NCBI GenBank assembly: GCA_002471225.1
Contig: DKPO01000027.1
Location: 1-44,152, forward strand
Direction of reading: 5' to 3'
DNA from: Porphyromonadaceae bacterium UBA7332
GTDB taxonomy: Bacteria; Bacteroidota; Bacteroidia; Bacteroidales; UBA7332
Length of the DNA stretch: 44,152 nucleotides
The notes below the pieces were generated by a model. That model did not search any database, was not told the origin of the DNA, and saw only the letters and a list, made by a program, of their open reading frames with translations. The first letter of the stretch is position 1, and every line of letters starts with the position of its first letter. Below are positions 24,843-34,128 of the stretch, one piece after another. A program made the translations under genes and the position numbers.

Positions 24843-27161
24843 ATGAAAATTTCAAATTATTGCTATGTGTTAGGGCTATCTATGATGGTAGCATGTAGTG
24901 GGGTGAAAGAGAAAACGAATTTGAATGTGATACCTTTACCACAAGAGGTATATGCATTAGGCGGAACAACGGAGATTAAAGCTGGAGATAGCTATTCTAT
25001 TATTTGTAATGACTCTATCTTTGCGAATACGGCTACAGAACTTAACTCCTTGTTGAGCGGAGTATATGGACTTACACCTGCTGAAAAAGGTAAGGTTTCA
25101 ATTGTATTGACAAAAAAAGATATGCCGAATAAAGAAGCGTATCAAATGGAGATCAATGACAATAAAATTACGATTGAAGCCCCTGAGAGTGCAGGTGCAT
25201 TCTATGCGTTACAAACTTTAAAACAACTACTTCCTTTAGTAGAAGATTTTAACGCAAATGGCGCTATCGTACTTGAAAAAGTTCAAATCAATGACTTCCC
25301 TAAATTTGCGTATCGTGGTACTCATTTAGATGTCGGCAGACACTTTGTTACTGCGGATTCCGTAAAACGTTTTATTGATATTCTGGCTATGCACAAAATG
25401 AATACATTTCATTGGCATTTGACTGAAGATCAGGGATGGAGAATTGAAATTAAGAAATATCCGAAACTTACTGAAATCGGATCTCACAGACCACGTACCG
25501 TTATCGGGCGTAATTCAGGCGAATTCGATAAAGTACCTCATGGTGGTTTCTATACTCAGGAAGAAGTGAAGGATGTTGTGAAATATGCAGCAGACAGAAA
25601 TATCACAGTTATTCCGGAGATTGACCTTCCGGGCCATATGTTGGCAGCTTTGGCTTCTTACCCAGAACTTGGATGTAAAGGTAAAGGTTATAAAGTAGAA
25701 GAAACATTTGGTGTTTTTGATGATGTACTTTGTGCAGGTAATGCTAATACATATACATTTATATCAGATGTGTTGGATGAGGTGATTGACTTATTCCCTT
25801 CAACCTATATTCATGTGGGAGGTGATGAGTGTCCGAAAGTAAGATGGGAGGCTTGTCCCAAATGTCAGGCTAAGATTGATGAGTTGAATATTCGCAATCC
25901 AAAAGATTCATTGGATCATCATACTGCAGAAGAAAGATTACAAGCTCATGTAATTAAATATGCAGAAAATCATTTGAACTCAAAAGGTCGTAAGTTGATC
26001 GGTTGGGATGAAATCATGGAAGGTGGTTTGTCTGAAACGGCTACATTGATGGCGTGGAGAGGTTCAACCTATGCTTTTGAAGCAGCAGCTATGGGTAATG
26101 ATGCTATTCTGACTCCGGGTTCTCATTGTTATTTTGATCACTATCAGACAGATGATCAGGAGAATGAGCCATTAGCTATTGGCGGTTGTACAACTTTAGA
26201 GCATGTATATAGCTATGTGCCGGTAGCGGATACTGTTTCGGCAGATATTCGTAAGCATATTTTAGGTGTACAGGCGAATCTGTGGACTGAATATATGAAA
26301 AATTTCCGTCAGGTAGAATATATGCTTCTTCCACGCTTAGCAGCATTAAGTGAAATTAACTGGACTGATGGTGAGAAAAACTATGAAGATTTCTTGTTGA
26401 GATTGTCTAAATTGGCAGAGAAATATGATGAGCAAAATTATAATTATGCCAAGCATATTTTTAATGTACGTTACTTCTTCAATCGTGATTCGTTAACATC
26501 GGCTCAGACGTTGGCAATGGAAGCATTGAACAATGCAGATATTTTCTATACAGTTGATGGAAGTGAACCTACTCGTAATAGCTTGAAGTATACAGAACCT
26601 GTTGCGATTGATCGCACAATGAAAGTGAGAGCAAAAGCATTTACACGTAAATCGGAATCGCAAGAGAAAGTTCAGGATTTTGTATTCAATAAAGCGACAG
26701 CAAAACCGATTGAAACAAAATACGCATCTCATAAAGCTTATACTAATCAGGGTGCAAACACATTAAATGATGGTGTTACCGGTCTGATGAATTATAAAGC
26801 AGGACGTTGGATGGGATATAACGGAACGGATCTTGATGCTACAATTGATTTGTTGAAAGAAGAGACAATTGATAAAGTAAACATCCGGACTTTGGTTGTA
26901 ACAGGTGACTGGATTTTCCCTCCGAAAGCTATTCGTGTTTATACATCGAAAGATGGAAAAGATTTCACGTTAGCTAAGGAAGAGGTAATTGTTCAACCGA
27001 CTAAGCATATCAGTGAAATAAAAGATCATGAAATTGCATTGAATGAAACTACAGCAAGATATGTAAGAATTGAAATGGAAAGCCAGAAAGATATGCCTGA
27101 ATGGCATGCAGGAAAAGGCAAGCCTTCATTCTTGTTTGTTGATGAGATTTCGATTTTGTAA
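24843..27161 (+). CDS. GH20 beta-N-acetylhexosaminidase lipoprotein
   Basis: Exo-acting glycosidase removing terminal beta-linked GlcNAc/GalNAc from glycans. The 772-residue precursor has a lipoprotein signal ending VAC (C19). It continues with a GH20b-type domain (about 30-155), then the GH20 barrel opening KFAYRGTHLDVGRHF and MHKMNTFHWHLTEDQGWR. The catalytic pair is D328-E329 in HVGGDECPK; the Asp orients the substrate acetamido group and the Glu is the acid. After the barrel come a chitobiase-type C-terminal segment (about 560-620, IFYTVDGSEPTRNS) and a discoidin (F5/8 C)-like carbohydrate-binding module (about 630-772). No SusC/SusD pair is adjacent, so it is not in an obvious polysaccharide utilisation locus. 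Closed by a strong hairpin. Confidence 0.95.
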   Translation: MKISNYCYVLGLSMMVACSGVKEKTNLNVIPLPQEVYALGGTTEIKAGDSYSIICNDSIFANTATELNSLLSGVYGLTPAEKGKVSIVLTKKDMPNKEAYQMEINDNKITIEAPESAGAFYALQTLKQLLPLVEDFNANGAIVLEKVQINDFPKFAYRGTHLDVGRHFVTADSVKRFIDILAMHKMNTFHWHLTEDQGWRIEIKKYPKLTEIGSHRPRTVIGRNSGEFDKVPHGGFYTQEEVKDVVKYAADRNITVIPEIDLPGHMLAALASYPELGCKGKGYKVEETFGVFDDVLCAGNANTYTFISDVLDEVIDLFPSTYIHVGGDECPKVRWEACPKCQAKIDELNIRNPKDSLDHHTAEERLQAHVIKYAENHLNSKGRKLIGWDEIMEGGLSETATLMAWRGSTYAFEAAAMGNDAILTPGSHCYFDHYQTDDQENEPLAIGGCTTLEHVYSYVPVADTVSADIRKHILGVQANLWTEYMKNFRQVEYMLLPRLAALSEINWTDGEKNYEDFLLRLSKLAEKYDEQNYNYAKHIFNVRYFFNRDSLTSAQTLAMEALNNADIFYTVDGSEPTRNSLKYTEPVAIDRTMKVRAKAFTRKSESQEKVQDFVFNKATAKPIETKYASHKAYTNQGANTLNDGVTGLMNYKAGRWMGYNGTDLDATIDLLKEETIDKVNIRTLVVTGDWIFPPKAIRVYTSKDGKDFTLAKEEVIVQPTKHISEIKDHEIALNETTARYVRIEMESQKDMPEWHAGKGKPSFLFVDEISIL

Positions 27162-27168
27162 TTTACCT

Positions 27169-27212
27169 AATAAAAAATGCGTCTTGATATCAATCGAGAC
27201 GCATTTTTTATT
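27169..27212 (+). terminator. Terminator after the hexosaminidase gene
   Basis: A 16-bp perfect stem (27169-27184 with 27197-27212, core ATGCGTCT/AGACGCAT flanked by A-run and T-run) extends by four more pairs including one wobble to a 4-nt loop. It starts 8 bp after the stop. Symmetric A/T runs mean it could also work on the minus strand. Confidence 0.93.
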
Positions 27213-27322
27213 CCATTTAAAATACTAAAATCTTAGCATTAAGTTAGTAGCATTAGAATTTAGATCACCCATTAGATTTAGTATAACAATCTTTTTTCTC
27301 TCAAATAAGATTGTATAGCAGT

Positions 27323-27544
27323 TTAATAATAATACATTAATTCTGCATCAGCTTTTGCAATTTGTCTTTCTCCCTCAAAACCTTCAATCGATACCTTTTT
27401 TTCGTGTATTAACCAATCAAGAGCTGCTTCGAACTCCATTTCTGATAATTTAGTTAATGATCTTAGTTTGTGGATTGAAAAAGCTTCAGCATCCATTAAT
27501 TCTTTCCAAATTAAAGCTGCGTTAAGAACAATTCTTTTCTTCAT
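27323..27544 (-). CDS. Small winged-helix protein (DUF2582-like)
   Basis: 73-residue protein with the look of the Bacteroidota winged-helix family PF10771/DUF2582: a first helix MKKRIVLNAALIWKELMD, a helix-turn-helix pair (FSIHKLRSLTKLSEMEFEAALDWL), and a wing HEKKVSIEGF. Likely a small nucleic-acid-binding protein of unknown function. The longer frame beginning with TTG at 27595 adds 17 residues unlike the family; I chose the ATG at 27544. Lies alone between the hexosaminidase terminator and a long non-coding stretch; no clear promoter. Confidence 0.75.
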   Translation of the reverse strand: MKKRIVLNAALIWKELMDAEAFSIHKLRSLTKLSEMEFEAALDWLIHEKKVSIEGFEGERQIAKADAELMYYY

Positions 27545-28197
27545 GACAATAGAAATTTTATATGTTAAGAGGCTTCTAATATATTTCAACAACAAAGGAC
27601 TTAAATAGTTTTTGAAAAAGGAATTATGATAACATATTTAACCTTTTAAGTGTTAATTTGATTGTTGAATTTCTTTTTGTACTGTTTTTCGGTGTTAAAA
27701 TGGACGGTTTTTGTTTCATCGGGTATCAAAATGATAATTGAAGCTTTTATTTATCCGATAAATGGCTGTAAAAATAGATAGAGGATCATAATGTCAGGGA
27801 TTTTAGGTTTCCCTATGATAGAATCATTATCTGAATCGAGGTAGAAGGCCGTATATCTACATGTTTATTTGCTTTATATTAAGAGTAGACGTTTAATATG
27901 TGAATATTTTTAGCATTGTGATTATTTGATTTTATATGTTTCAAATGATTTATATGATAAGTAATGCGGGTAAAATAGCAATAGAAATATTTGTTTTATT
28001 TAAAATAGATTCCTGTTGGAAAATTATTAATCAGACTAATGTTTTTCTTTTAAATTCTGAATTAAATAAGCAGCTTTTTACCAGAATATAGATGTGAGCT
28101 GATATTATAAATAATGTTTAAAGATGATTTTTCAGGTCTCTGAAATTATATATTTTAATTATATAACCTGAATATTTTGATGAGAACAAAATATTTT
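27545..28197. other. Long gene-free region upstream of the rnf cluster
   Basis: About 650 bp, strongly AT-rich, with no reading frame I would defend on either strand. A weak hairpin AGGGA/TCCCT with ATCATA/TATGAT outside it lies around 27785-27819. The 3' end carries an inverted repeat (28131-28172) directly in front of the rnf promoter. Otherwise I see nothing. Confidence 0.6.
28131..28172. promoter_or_regulatory. Inverted repeat just upstream of the rnf promoter
   Basis: TATATAACCTGAA (28160-28172) is complementary to TTCAGG (28131-28136) plus TTATATA (28146-28152), the left arm being interrupted by 9 bp. The right arm ends 3 bp before the TTTG -33 element, a suitable place for an activator or repressor site. 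Function not shown by sequence alone. Confidence 0.35.
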
Positions 28198-28205
28198 TAA
28201 CTTTG
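28176..28205 (+). promoter_or_regulatory. rnf operon promoter (-33 and -7)
   Basis: TTTG (28176-28179), an 18-bp spacer and TAACTTTG (28198-28205) fit the Bacteroidota promoter. Start expected near 28212, about 22 nt before the rseC-like ATG, which supports the ATG at 28234 over the upstream TTG at 28213. Confidence 0.7.
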
Positions 28206-28233
28206 CGACAATTTGCTATCTATAGATTACAAA

Positions 28234-28662
28234 ATGGATAATTACATAGAACATGAAGGGGTTGTAGTTGCTGTAAATAAGGAGAATGTTGTTGTGAAAA
28301 TCATACAAAACTCTGCTTGTTCCGGGTGTCACGCTAAAGGAGCATGTAGTGCAGCAGACAGAGCCGATAAAGAAATAGAAGCTATAGCGATGGATTCAGA
28401 AAAGTTTCACGTAGGGGAGAAGGTTCTTTTACGTGGTTCTGATCATTTAGGTAGGCAAGCTGTTTTAATAGCTTTTGTCCTGCCTTTTGTTCTGATGTTG
28501 CTAATGATTTTGCTTCTGATGTTTTTATTTGCAAATGAGGGGGTAGCCGGTTTAGGAGCTATTTTTGTATTAATACCATATTATGCGATTTTATATACGA
28601 GAAAAGATAAACTAAGAAAGAAATTTGTATTTCAAGTTCTCAAACTTGATGGAAATAAGTAA
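28234..28662 (+). CDS. rseC: RseC/MucC-family protein, first gene of the rnf cluster
   Basis: 142-residue membrane protein with a Cys-rich N-terminal part (SACSGCHAKGACSAAD, four cysteines) and two membrane helices (about 83-118), matching the RseC/MucC family; in E. coli RseC belongs with Rsx/Rnf in reducing SoxR. In Bacteroidales it regularly heads the rnf cluster, suggesting a role in assembly or reduction of Rnf metal centres. The family has a conserved N-terminal Cys motif that may bind a cluster or metal. Starts at the ATG at 28234 (MDNYIEHEGVV), close behind the promoter; followed by rnfB after 16 bp. Confidence 0.85.
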   Translation: MDNYIEHEGVVVAVNKENVVVKIIQNSACSGCHAKGACSAADRADKEIEAIAMDSEKFHVGEKVLLRGSDHLGRQAVLIAFVLPFVLMLLMILLLMFLFANEGVAGLGAIFVLIPYYAILYTRKDKLRKKFVFQVLKLDGNK

Positions 28663-28678
28663 CTTAATATAATTAGCT

Positions 28679-29536
28679 ATGAATTTGATTTTGATTGCTG
28701 TTCTTTTATTGGGAGCAGTGGGAGCTATTGGTGCAGTTATCTTGTTCCTTGTTGCTCAAAAGTTCAAGGTTTACGAAGATCCCAGGATCGGTCAGGTAGA
28801 AGAAGTTCTGCCCGCAGCAAACTGTGGGGGATGTGGATTTCCCGGCTGTAAAGGGTTTGCCGAAGCTTGTGTGAAAGCTGATAGTCTGGAGGGATTATTA
28901 TGCCCTGTAGGCGGAGCTGATGTAATGGGTAAAGTCGCAACTATTTTAGGAAGAGAAGCTGTTGCAGCTGCTCCTATGATTGCGGTTGTCCGTTGTAACG
29001 GGACATGTGAGAACCGACCTCGTCTTAATAATTACGATGGGGCAACCAGTTGTGCGGTAGCTTCAGCTCTTTATGGCGGAGAAACCGGATGCTCGTTCGG
29101 TTGTCATGGATTGGGGGATTGTGTGAAGGTTTGTCCTTTTGATGCAATTCATATAAATCCAGAGACACAACTTCCGGAAGTGGACGAAGATAAGTGTACG
29201 GCTTGTGGTGCATGTGTGAAGGCTTGCCCTAAACTGATTATAGAACTTCGTAAAAAAGGACCTAAATCTCGTCGTGTTTATGTAAGTTGCGTGAACAAGG
29301 ACAAGGGGGCCATTGCGAAAAAAGCATGTAACGTTTCTTGTATCGGTTGCTCTAAATGTATGAAAGCTTGTCCGTTTGAGGCAATTACGATCAGCAATAA
29401 TCTTGCATATATTGATTACAATAAATGTAAGTTATGTCGTAAGTGTGTAGATGTTTGTCCGACACATGCTATCCAGGAACTAAACTTTCCTCCTAAAAAG
29501 AAAGAAGAACCAGTCGTAGAGACGAAAGAGAATTAA
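28679..29536 (+). CDS. rnfB: Rnf complex subunit RnfB, multi-cluster ferredoxin-type
   Basis: Electron-entry subunit of the Rnf complex, taking electrons from ferredoxin at the cytoplasmic face. The 285-residue protein has one N-terminal membrane helix (about 3-26). It then has the RnfB [4Fe-4S] motif NCGGCGFPGCKGFAEAC, a non-canonical cluster motif CSFGCHGLGDCVKVCP, and three canonical CxxCxxCxxxCP motifs: CTACGACVKACP, CIGCSKCMKACP and CKLCRKCVDVCP. That is more clusters than E. coli RsxB and resembles the long RnfB forms of anaerobes. Third position in the promoter-rseC-rnfB arrangement; rnfC follows after 50 bp. Confidence 0.95.
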   Translation: MNLILIAVLLLGAVGAIGAVILFLVAQKFKVYEDPRIGQVEEVLPAANCGGCGFPGCKGFAEACVKADSLEGLLCPVGGADVMGKVATILGREAVAAAPMIAVVRCNGTCENRPRLNNYDGATSCAVASALYGGETGCSFGCHGLGDCVKVCPFDAIHINPETQLPEVDEDKCTACGACVKACPKLIIELRKKGPKSRRVYVSCVNKDKGAIAKKACNVSCIGCSKCMKACPFEAITISNNLAYIDYNKCKLCRKCVDVCPTHAIQELNFPPKKKEEPVVETKEN

Positions 29537-29586
29537 TGAATTAAACATAATAAGTGCACTTATTGCACTGTAAGATACGAAGAGAT

Positions 29587-30918
29587 ATGTTGAAAACATT
29601 TCGCATTGGAGGTGTGCATCCTCCAGAGAATAAATTGTCTGCAGGCAAACGCATAGAAGTTATCGGTCTTCCTAAACAAGTAGCTATTCCGCTATCTCAA
29701 AACTTAGGAGCGCCTTCTGTTGCTTGTGTTGCTAAAGGTGATGAGGTGAAAGTGGGAACACTGATTGCTAAAGCCGGCGGATTTGTATCATCAAATATTC
29801 ACTCATCTGTTGCGGGTAAAGTTGCTAAGATTGATGAGATTCTGGATGCTTCAGGATATAGAAGACCTGCTGTATTTATTGATGTAAATGAAGAGGAGGT
29901 TTGGGAGGAGTCCATTGACAGATCAGAAACACTTATTAAAGACTGCCCGCTTTCATCTGAAGAAATAATTAAGAAAGTAGCGGAAGCCGGAATTGTAGGT
30001 CTGGGTGGAGCTACATTTCCGACGCAAGTAAAATTATCGCCACCTCCGGGATCGAAAGCAGAAATGCTTCTGATTAACGCCGTAGAGTGTGAGCCTTATC
30101 TTACATCGGATCATGAATTGATGATGGAGAAAACCGAAGAGATTCTGGTTGGTATTTCAATCTTGATGAAGGCTATAAAAGTTGATAAAGCGATTATTGG
30201 TATAGAAAATAATAAACCGGACGCGATAAAATTAATGACAGACAGATGTCGTCAATATACCGGTATTTCTGTTCAACCTTTAAAAGTTCAGTATCCGCAA
30301 GGAGGAGAGAAGCAATTGATTGATGCAGTAATGGGTCGTCAGGTCCCAAGCGGAGCTCTTCCTATTGCTGTTGGCGCCGTAGTACAGAATGTGGGTACAG
30401 CTTATGCTGTATATGAAGCTGTGCAAAAAAATAAACCTCTTATTGAAAGAGTCGTTACTGTTACAGGTAAATCTGTAGTAAAACCATCAAATTATCTGGC
30501 ACGTTTAGGTACGCCAATATCAATGCTGATTGATGCAGCCGGCGGATTACCTGCAGATACAGGTAAAGTAATCTCTGGTGGTCCGATGATGGGTAAAGCA
30601 TTAACTAGTATTGAAGTGCCGGTTACAAAAGGATGTTCCGGTGTTTTGATTATGCCGACCTTGGAAGCGCAAAGACAAAAAATGCAAAACTGTATTCGTT
30701 GTGCTAAGTGTGTCAATGTGTGTCCGATGGGATTAGAGCCTTATTTGTTGATGAGCGTTGGAGAGCGTGAGATTTGGGATCGCTCAGAAAAAGAACGTGT
30801 AATGGATTGTATTGAATGCGGTTGTTGTTCGTTTACGTGTCCGTCAAATCGACCACTACTTGACTACATACGTATAAGTAAGTCTAAAGTTGGTGCTATA
30901 ATCAGAAGTAGAAAATAA
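29587..30918 (+). CDS. rnfC: Rnf complex subunit RnfC
   Basis: Peripheral NADH/FMN and iron-sulfur subunit that passes electrons from or to NAD+. The start motif FRIGGVHPPENK is typical of RnfC; the NADH-binding core has GIVGLGGATFPTQVK and LLINAVECEPYLTSDH. The C-terminal part carries two [4Fe-4S] motifs, CIRCAKCVNVCP and CIECGCCSFTCP. The frame can be extended to a GTG at 29554, but I chose the ATG at 29587 because the family starts just before FRIGG. The gap before it holds a small AGTGCA/TGCACT hairpin (29553-29569). 443 residues, normal for the compact RnfC form. Confidence 0.95.
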   Translation: MLKTFRIGGVHPPENKLSAGKRIEVIGLPKQVAIPLSQNLGAPSVACVAKGDEVKVGTLIAKAGGFVSSNIHSSVAGKVAKIDEILDASGYRRPAVFIDVNEEEVWEESIDRSETLIKDCPLSSEEIIKKVAEAGIVGLGGATFPTQVKLSPPPGSKAEMLLINAVECEPYLTSDHELMMEKTEEILVGISILMKAIKVDKAIIGIENNKPDAIKLMTDRCRQYTGISVQPLKVQYPQGGEKQLIDAVMGRQVPSGALPIAVGAVVQNVGTAYAVYEAVQKNKPLIERVVTVTGKSVVKPSNYLARLGTPISMLIDAAGGLPADTGKVISGGPMMGKALTSIEVPVTKGCSGVLIMPTLEAQRQKMQNCIRCAKCVNVCPMGLEPYLLMSVGEREIWDRSEKERVMDCIECGCCSFTCPSNRPLLDYIRISKSKVGAIIRSRK

Positions 30919-30967
30919 CAGGCGAAGTATAAGTAGAATACTTGATGCTAAAAATCAAAACTAAAAA

Positions 30968-31921
30968 ATGGAAAATAAATTAGTTGTTTCACCTTCACCA
31001 CATGTACATGGCGGCGATTCGATATCGAAGAACATGTATGGTGTACTGATTGCGCTTATACCTGCTTTCATCGTTTCACTTTATGCTTTTGGTTTAGGAG
31101 CATTGATTGTGACATTGACGTCAGTAGTAGCGTGTATGTTTTTTGAATTTGCGATTCAGAAATATCTTATTAAAGGTAATAAAACATTATGTGATGGCTC
31201 CGCAGCATTAACAGGTGTTTTACTGGCATTTAATTTACCTTCGAATATTCCATTATGGATTGTTATTATCGGTGCTTTGGTGGCTATCGGTGTTGGCAAA
31301 ATGTCTTTTGGAGGTTTGGGTAATAATATTTTAAATCCTGCTTTGGTAGGTCGTGTTTTCCTTTTGATTTCCTTTCCGGTACAAATGACAACCTGGCCAA
31401 TAGCTGATGCAGCTAACCGTTTTACAACGATGGATGTTGAGACCGGAGCTACTCCGCTTTCACTTATCAAATTTGGTGCAGCTGATCAGGTAAATGTATG
31501 GGATGCAATTACAGGTATGATTTCGGGTTCAATGGGCGAGATCAGTGTAATAGCTCTTTTATTGGGATTGTGTTATATGTTATGGAAAAAAATTATTACA
31601 TGGCATATTCCGGTATCAATATTTGCAGGAGTTGTGGTCTTGTCTCTTTTGACAGGTCTAAACCCTCTGGTACAATTAGCAACAGGTGGTTTAATGTTAG
31701 GAGCTATTTTTATGGCGACAGACTATGTTACATCTCCGATGTCTCATAAGGGAATGCTTATTTATGGTTTTATGATCGGAGCGATCACTATTATTATCCG
31801 TAAGTTCGGAGCATATCCTGAAGGGGTGTCTTTTGCTATTCTATTAATGAATGCAGCTACACCTTTAATTAATACATATTGCAAACCAAAACGTTTCGGG
31901 GAGGTTAAGAAAAATGGCTAA
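30968..31921 (+). CDS. rnfD: Rnf complex subunit RnfD, covalent flavin membrane subunit
   Basis: Integral membrane subunit of 317 residues with about eight to ten helices, homologous to NqrB. The covalent FMN site is the Thr of T-G-A-T at 159-162 (ETGATPLSL), so T162 is the likely attachment residue. The start SPSPHVHGGDSISKNM and the loop GGLGNNILNPALVGRVFL are characteristic. Overlaps rnfG by 8 bp (ATGGCTAA), implying coupled translation. Confidence 0.95.
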   Translation: MENKLVVSPSPHVHGGDSISKNMYGVLIALIPAFIVSLYAFGLGALIVTLTSVVACMFFEFAIQKYLIKGNKTLCDGSAALTGVLLAFNLPSNIPLWIVIIGALVAIGVGKMSFGGLGNNILNPALVGRVFLLISFPVQMTTWPIADAANRFTTMDVETGATPLSLIKFGAADQVNVWDAITGMISGSMGEISVIALLLGLCYMLWKKIITWHIPVSIFAGVVVLSLLTGLNPLVQLATGGLMLGAIFMATDYVTSPMSHKGMLIYGFMIGAITIIIRKFGAYPEGVSFAILLMNAATPLINTYCKPKRFGEVKKNG

Positions 31922-32504
31922 GTTAGAATCATCATTCAAGAATATGGTGTTGGTGTTGACGGCCATCACTTGTATTGCAGCTGCAGCTTTAGCTGGAGTT
32001 TATGAATTAACCAAAGAACCGATCAATCAATCTAATCTTGCAAAACAGATTAATGCGATTAAAGCGGTATGTCCTCCATTTGATAATGATCCGATGGCTG
32101 ATAAAATTGAGTCAAAATTACCAGATGGCTCAATTATTACAATTTATCCGGCAAAAGAAGGCGGTAAATTTGTAGGAGCGGCTGTTGAAACTTATACAAT
32201 GAAAGGATTTAGCGGATATATTAAATTAATGGTTGGTTTTAATGCAGACGGATCAATTAATAATTACGCGGTATTACAACATGCCGAAACTCCGGGATTA
32301 GGTTCTAAAATGCAGGAGTGGTTTAGTAATACAGATAAACCCTCCCAAAGTATCATCGGAAAAAATCCGGGTGTGAATAAACTGACTGTAAGTAAAGACG
32401 GAGGTGAGGTTGACGCCATCACGGCAGCTACGATCAGTTCACGCGCTTTTCTAGATGCAGTACAGAGAGGTTATGATGCAGTAAAAGACCAACTAAAACA
32501 ATAA
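31914..32504 (+). CDS. rnfG: Rnf complex subunit RnfG, periplasmic flavoprotein
   Basis: One N-terminal membrane helix (about 11-30) and a periplasmic FMN-binding domain. The flavinylation motif reads D-A-I-T-A-A-T-I-S-S at 167-176, with T173 the expected covalent FMN site. ETPGLGSKM is the family's other signature. 196 residues, normal length. The FMN transferase (ApbE) that would modify it and RnfD is not encoded in this window. Confidence 0.94.
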   Translation: MAKLESSFKNMVLVLTAITCIAAAALAGVYELTKEPINQSNLAKQINAIKAVCPPFDNDPMADKIESKLPDGSIITIYPAKEGGKFVGAAVETYTMKGFSGYIKLMVGFNADGSINNYAVLQHAETPGLGSKMQEWFSNTDKPSQSIIGKNPGVNKLTVSKDGGEVDAITAATISSRAFLDAVQRGYDAVKDQLKQ

Positions 32505-32508
32505 GAGT

Positions 32509-33096
32509 ATGAGCAAGATTAAAATATTAACAAACGGATTGGTTAAAGAAAATCCGGTATTCGTATTGCTTTTAGGAATGTGTCCGACTTTAGGTACAAC
32601 CTCTTCTGCAATAAACGGATTGGGTATGGGACTAGCTACAGCATTTGTTTTAATGTGTTCAAACTTTGTAGTCTCGCTTGTTAAAAACATAATTCCCGAT
32701 AAAGTACGTATTCCGGCATTTATCGTGATTATTGCGACATTTGTGACTATCGTGCAATTTTGTATGCAGGCATATCTGCCATCATTGTATGATAGCTTAG
32801 GTCTGTTTATTCCTTTGATTGTAGTAAACTGTGTGGTTTTAGGTAGAGCAGAATCATTTGCGGCTAAGAATTCACCGGTAGATTCTATTTTCGATGGTTT
32901 GGGAATGGGATTAGGCTTCGCATTGGCATTGACCATACTAGGAGGTGTCCGCGAATTCTTAGGAACAGGGCGTATTTTTGATATCGCTATTTATCCGGAA
33001 TCTTATGGAGCACTTGTGTTTGTATTAGCTCCCGGAGCTTTTATAGCACTTGGATATTTGATTGCCGTAATCAATAAATTAAAAGCTAAGAATTAA
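32509..33096 (+). CDS. rnfE: Rnf complex subunit RnfE
   Basis: Hydrophobic 195-residue subunit with six predicted helices, homologous to NqrD and, with RnfA, forming the inverted pair that holds a membrane-embedded iron-sulfur centre. Family markers: NPVFVLLLGMCPTLGTTSS near the start with the conserved Cys, and IPLIVVNCVVLGRAESFAAK. Starts 5 bp after rnfG and ends 6 bp before rnfA. Confidence 0.95.
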   Translation: MSKIKILTNGLVKENPVFVLLLGMCPTLGTTSSAINGLGMGLATAFVLMCSNFVVSLVKNIIPDKVRIPAFIVIIATFVTIVQFCMQAYLPSLYDSLGLFIPLIVVNCVVLGRAESFAAKNSPVDSIFDGLGMGLGFALALTILGGVREFLGTGRIFDIAIYPESYGALVFVLAPGAFIALGYLIAVINKLKAKN

Positions 33097-33101
33097 GAGT
33101 T

Positions 33102-33674
33102 ATGGAATATATTATGATTTTTATCGCAGCAGTATTCGTAAATAACGTAATTCTGTCGCAATTTTTAGGAATATGTCCGTTTTTGGGCGTTTCGAAGAAA
33201 GTAGATACGGCTTTGGGTATGGGTGCGGCTGTTGCATTTGTAATGACTATTGCTACTATTGTAACCTTCCTGATGCAGAAATATCTTTTGGAACCATTTG
33301 GTTTGACTTTTATGCAGACGATAACTTTTATTCTTGTTATTGCATCATTAGTCCAAATGGTAGAGATTATTCTGAAAAAGGTTTCTCCTCCATTGTATCA
33401 GGCTTTAGGTGTATTTTTGCCCCTGATTACAACGAACTGTGCTATTTTAGGTGTTGCAATTATAGTGCATCAAAAAGATTTGTCTCTTTTGAACTCTGTG
33501 ATTTATGCAATTTCAACAGCTATCGGTTTTGCTTTAGCAATGGTGCTTTTTGCTGGTATTCGTGAGCAGTTGAGCTTGACAAAATTGCCAAAGGCTATGG
33601 AAGGGACTCCGATTGCTTTATTAACTGCCGGATTATTAGCATTAGCTTTTATGGGATTTGCAGGTATCGCTTGA
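33102..33674 (+). CDS. rnfA: Rnf complex subunit RnfA
   Basis: 190-residue partner of RnfE with six helices and inverted topology (homologue of NqrE). Signatures: NNVILSQFLGICPFLGVSKK with the conserved Cys and LITTNCAILGVAI. Last gene of the cluster, followed 12 bp later by a strong terminator stem. Confidence 0.95.
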   Translation: MEYIMIFIAAVFVNNVILSQFLGICPFLGVSKKVDTALGMGAAVAFVMTIATIVTFLMQKYLLEPFGLTFMQTITFILVIASLVQMVEIILKKVSPPLYQALGVFLPLITTNCAILGVAIIVHQKDLSLLNSVIYAISTAIGFALAMVLFAGIREQLSLTKLPKAMEGTPIALLTAGLLALAFMGFAGIA

Positions 33675-33685
33675 TAATTATATTA

Positions 33686-33727
33686 AAATAAATAAAGGCC
33701 ATCCATTCGGATGGCCTTTATTTATTT
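33686..33727 (+). terminator. Terminator of the rnf operon
   Basis: A perfect 19-bp stem (33686-33704 with 33709-33727) with a 4-nt loop; core AAAGGCCATCC/GGATGGCCTTT. It stands immediately after rnfA. Confidence 0.93.
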
Positions 33728-34128
33728 AGTGACTTATTGTTAAATTGTAGTAGATACAATATTGCTGTTATGTAGTTAAGTTAAAACTATAATGACTGTT
33801 TATTTATTGGGCTATTTGAGAGTATTGGGGTGATTAATGAAGTTTGTTTTCAGGTATGCATACCTTTAACTTTAATAGATATATTACTTCTTTTGAATGT
33901 TTATAATATTCTGATATATAGCTGTATAATATTTATGTAAAGTTTTTATTTCGTATGTATCAAGTATTCATTAGTTATTTATTTGCCATTTATAATTGAT
34001 TGAGCGTATTTTGCAATATAATTATTTACAGAACAGACTAAGACTTATGAATATCAGGGAAAATTAAACTCTCAAAAGAATACTTACATTACATAATAGT
34101 TCAATATATTACATTGTTTTATTTTTCT
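33728..34128. other. Gene-free region between the rnf terminator and an orphan hairpin
   Basis: About 400 bp, AT-rich, no credible reading frame and no full TAnnTTTG element. It ends in a perfect palindromic terminator-like hairpin, so a small RNA or a long leader of the AraC-type pair is possible but not shown. Confidence 0.5.

Noticed and set aside
29554..29586. GTG-start extension of rnfC and the small AGTGCA/TGCACT hairpin as a regulatory RNA
   Set aside because: RnfC proteins begin just before FRIGG, matching the ATG at 29587; a 6-bp stem is too weak to support a call.
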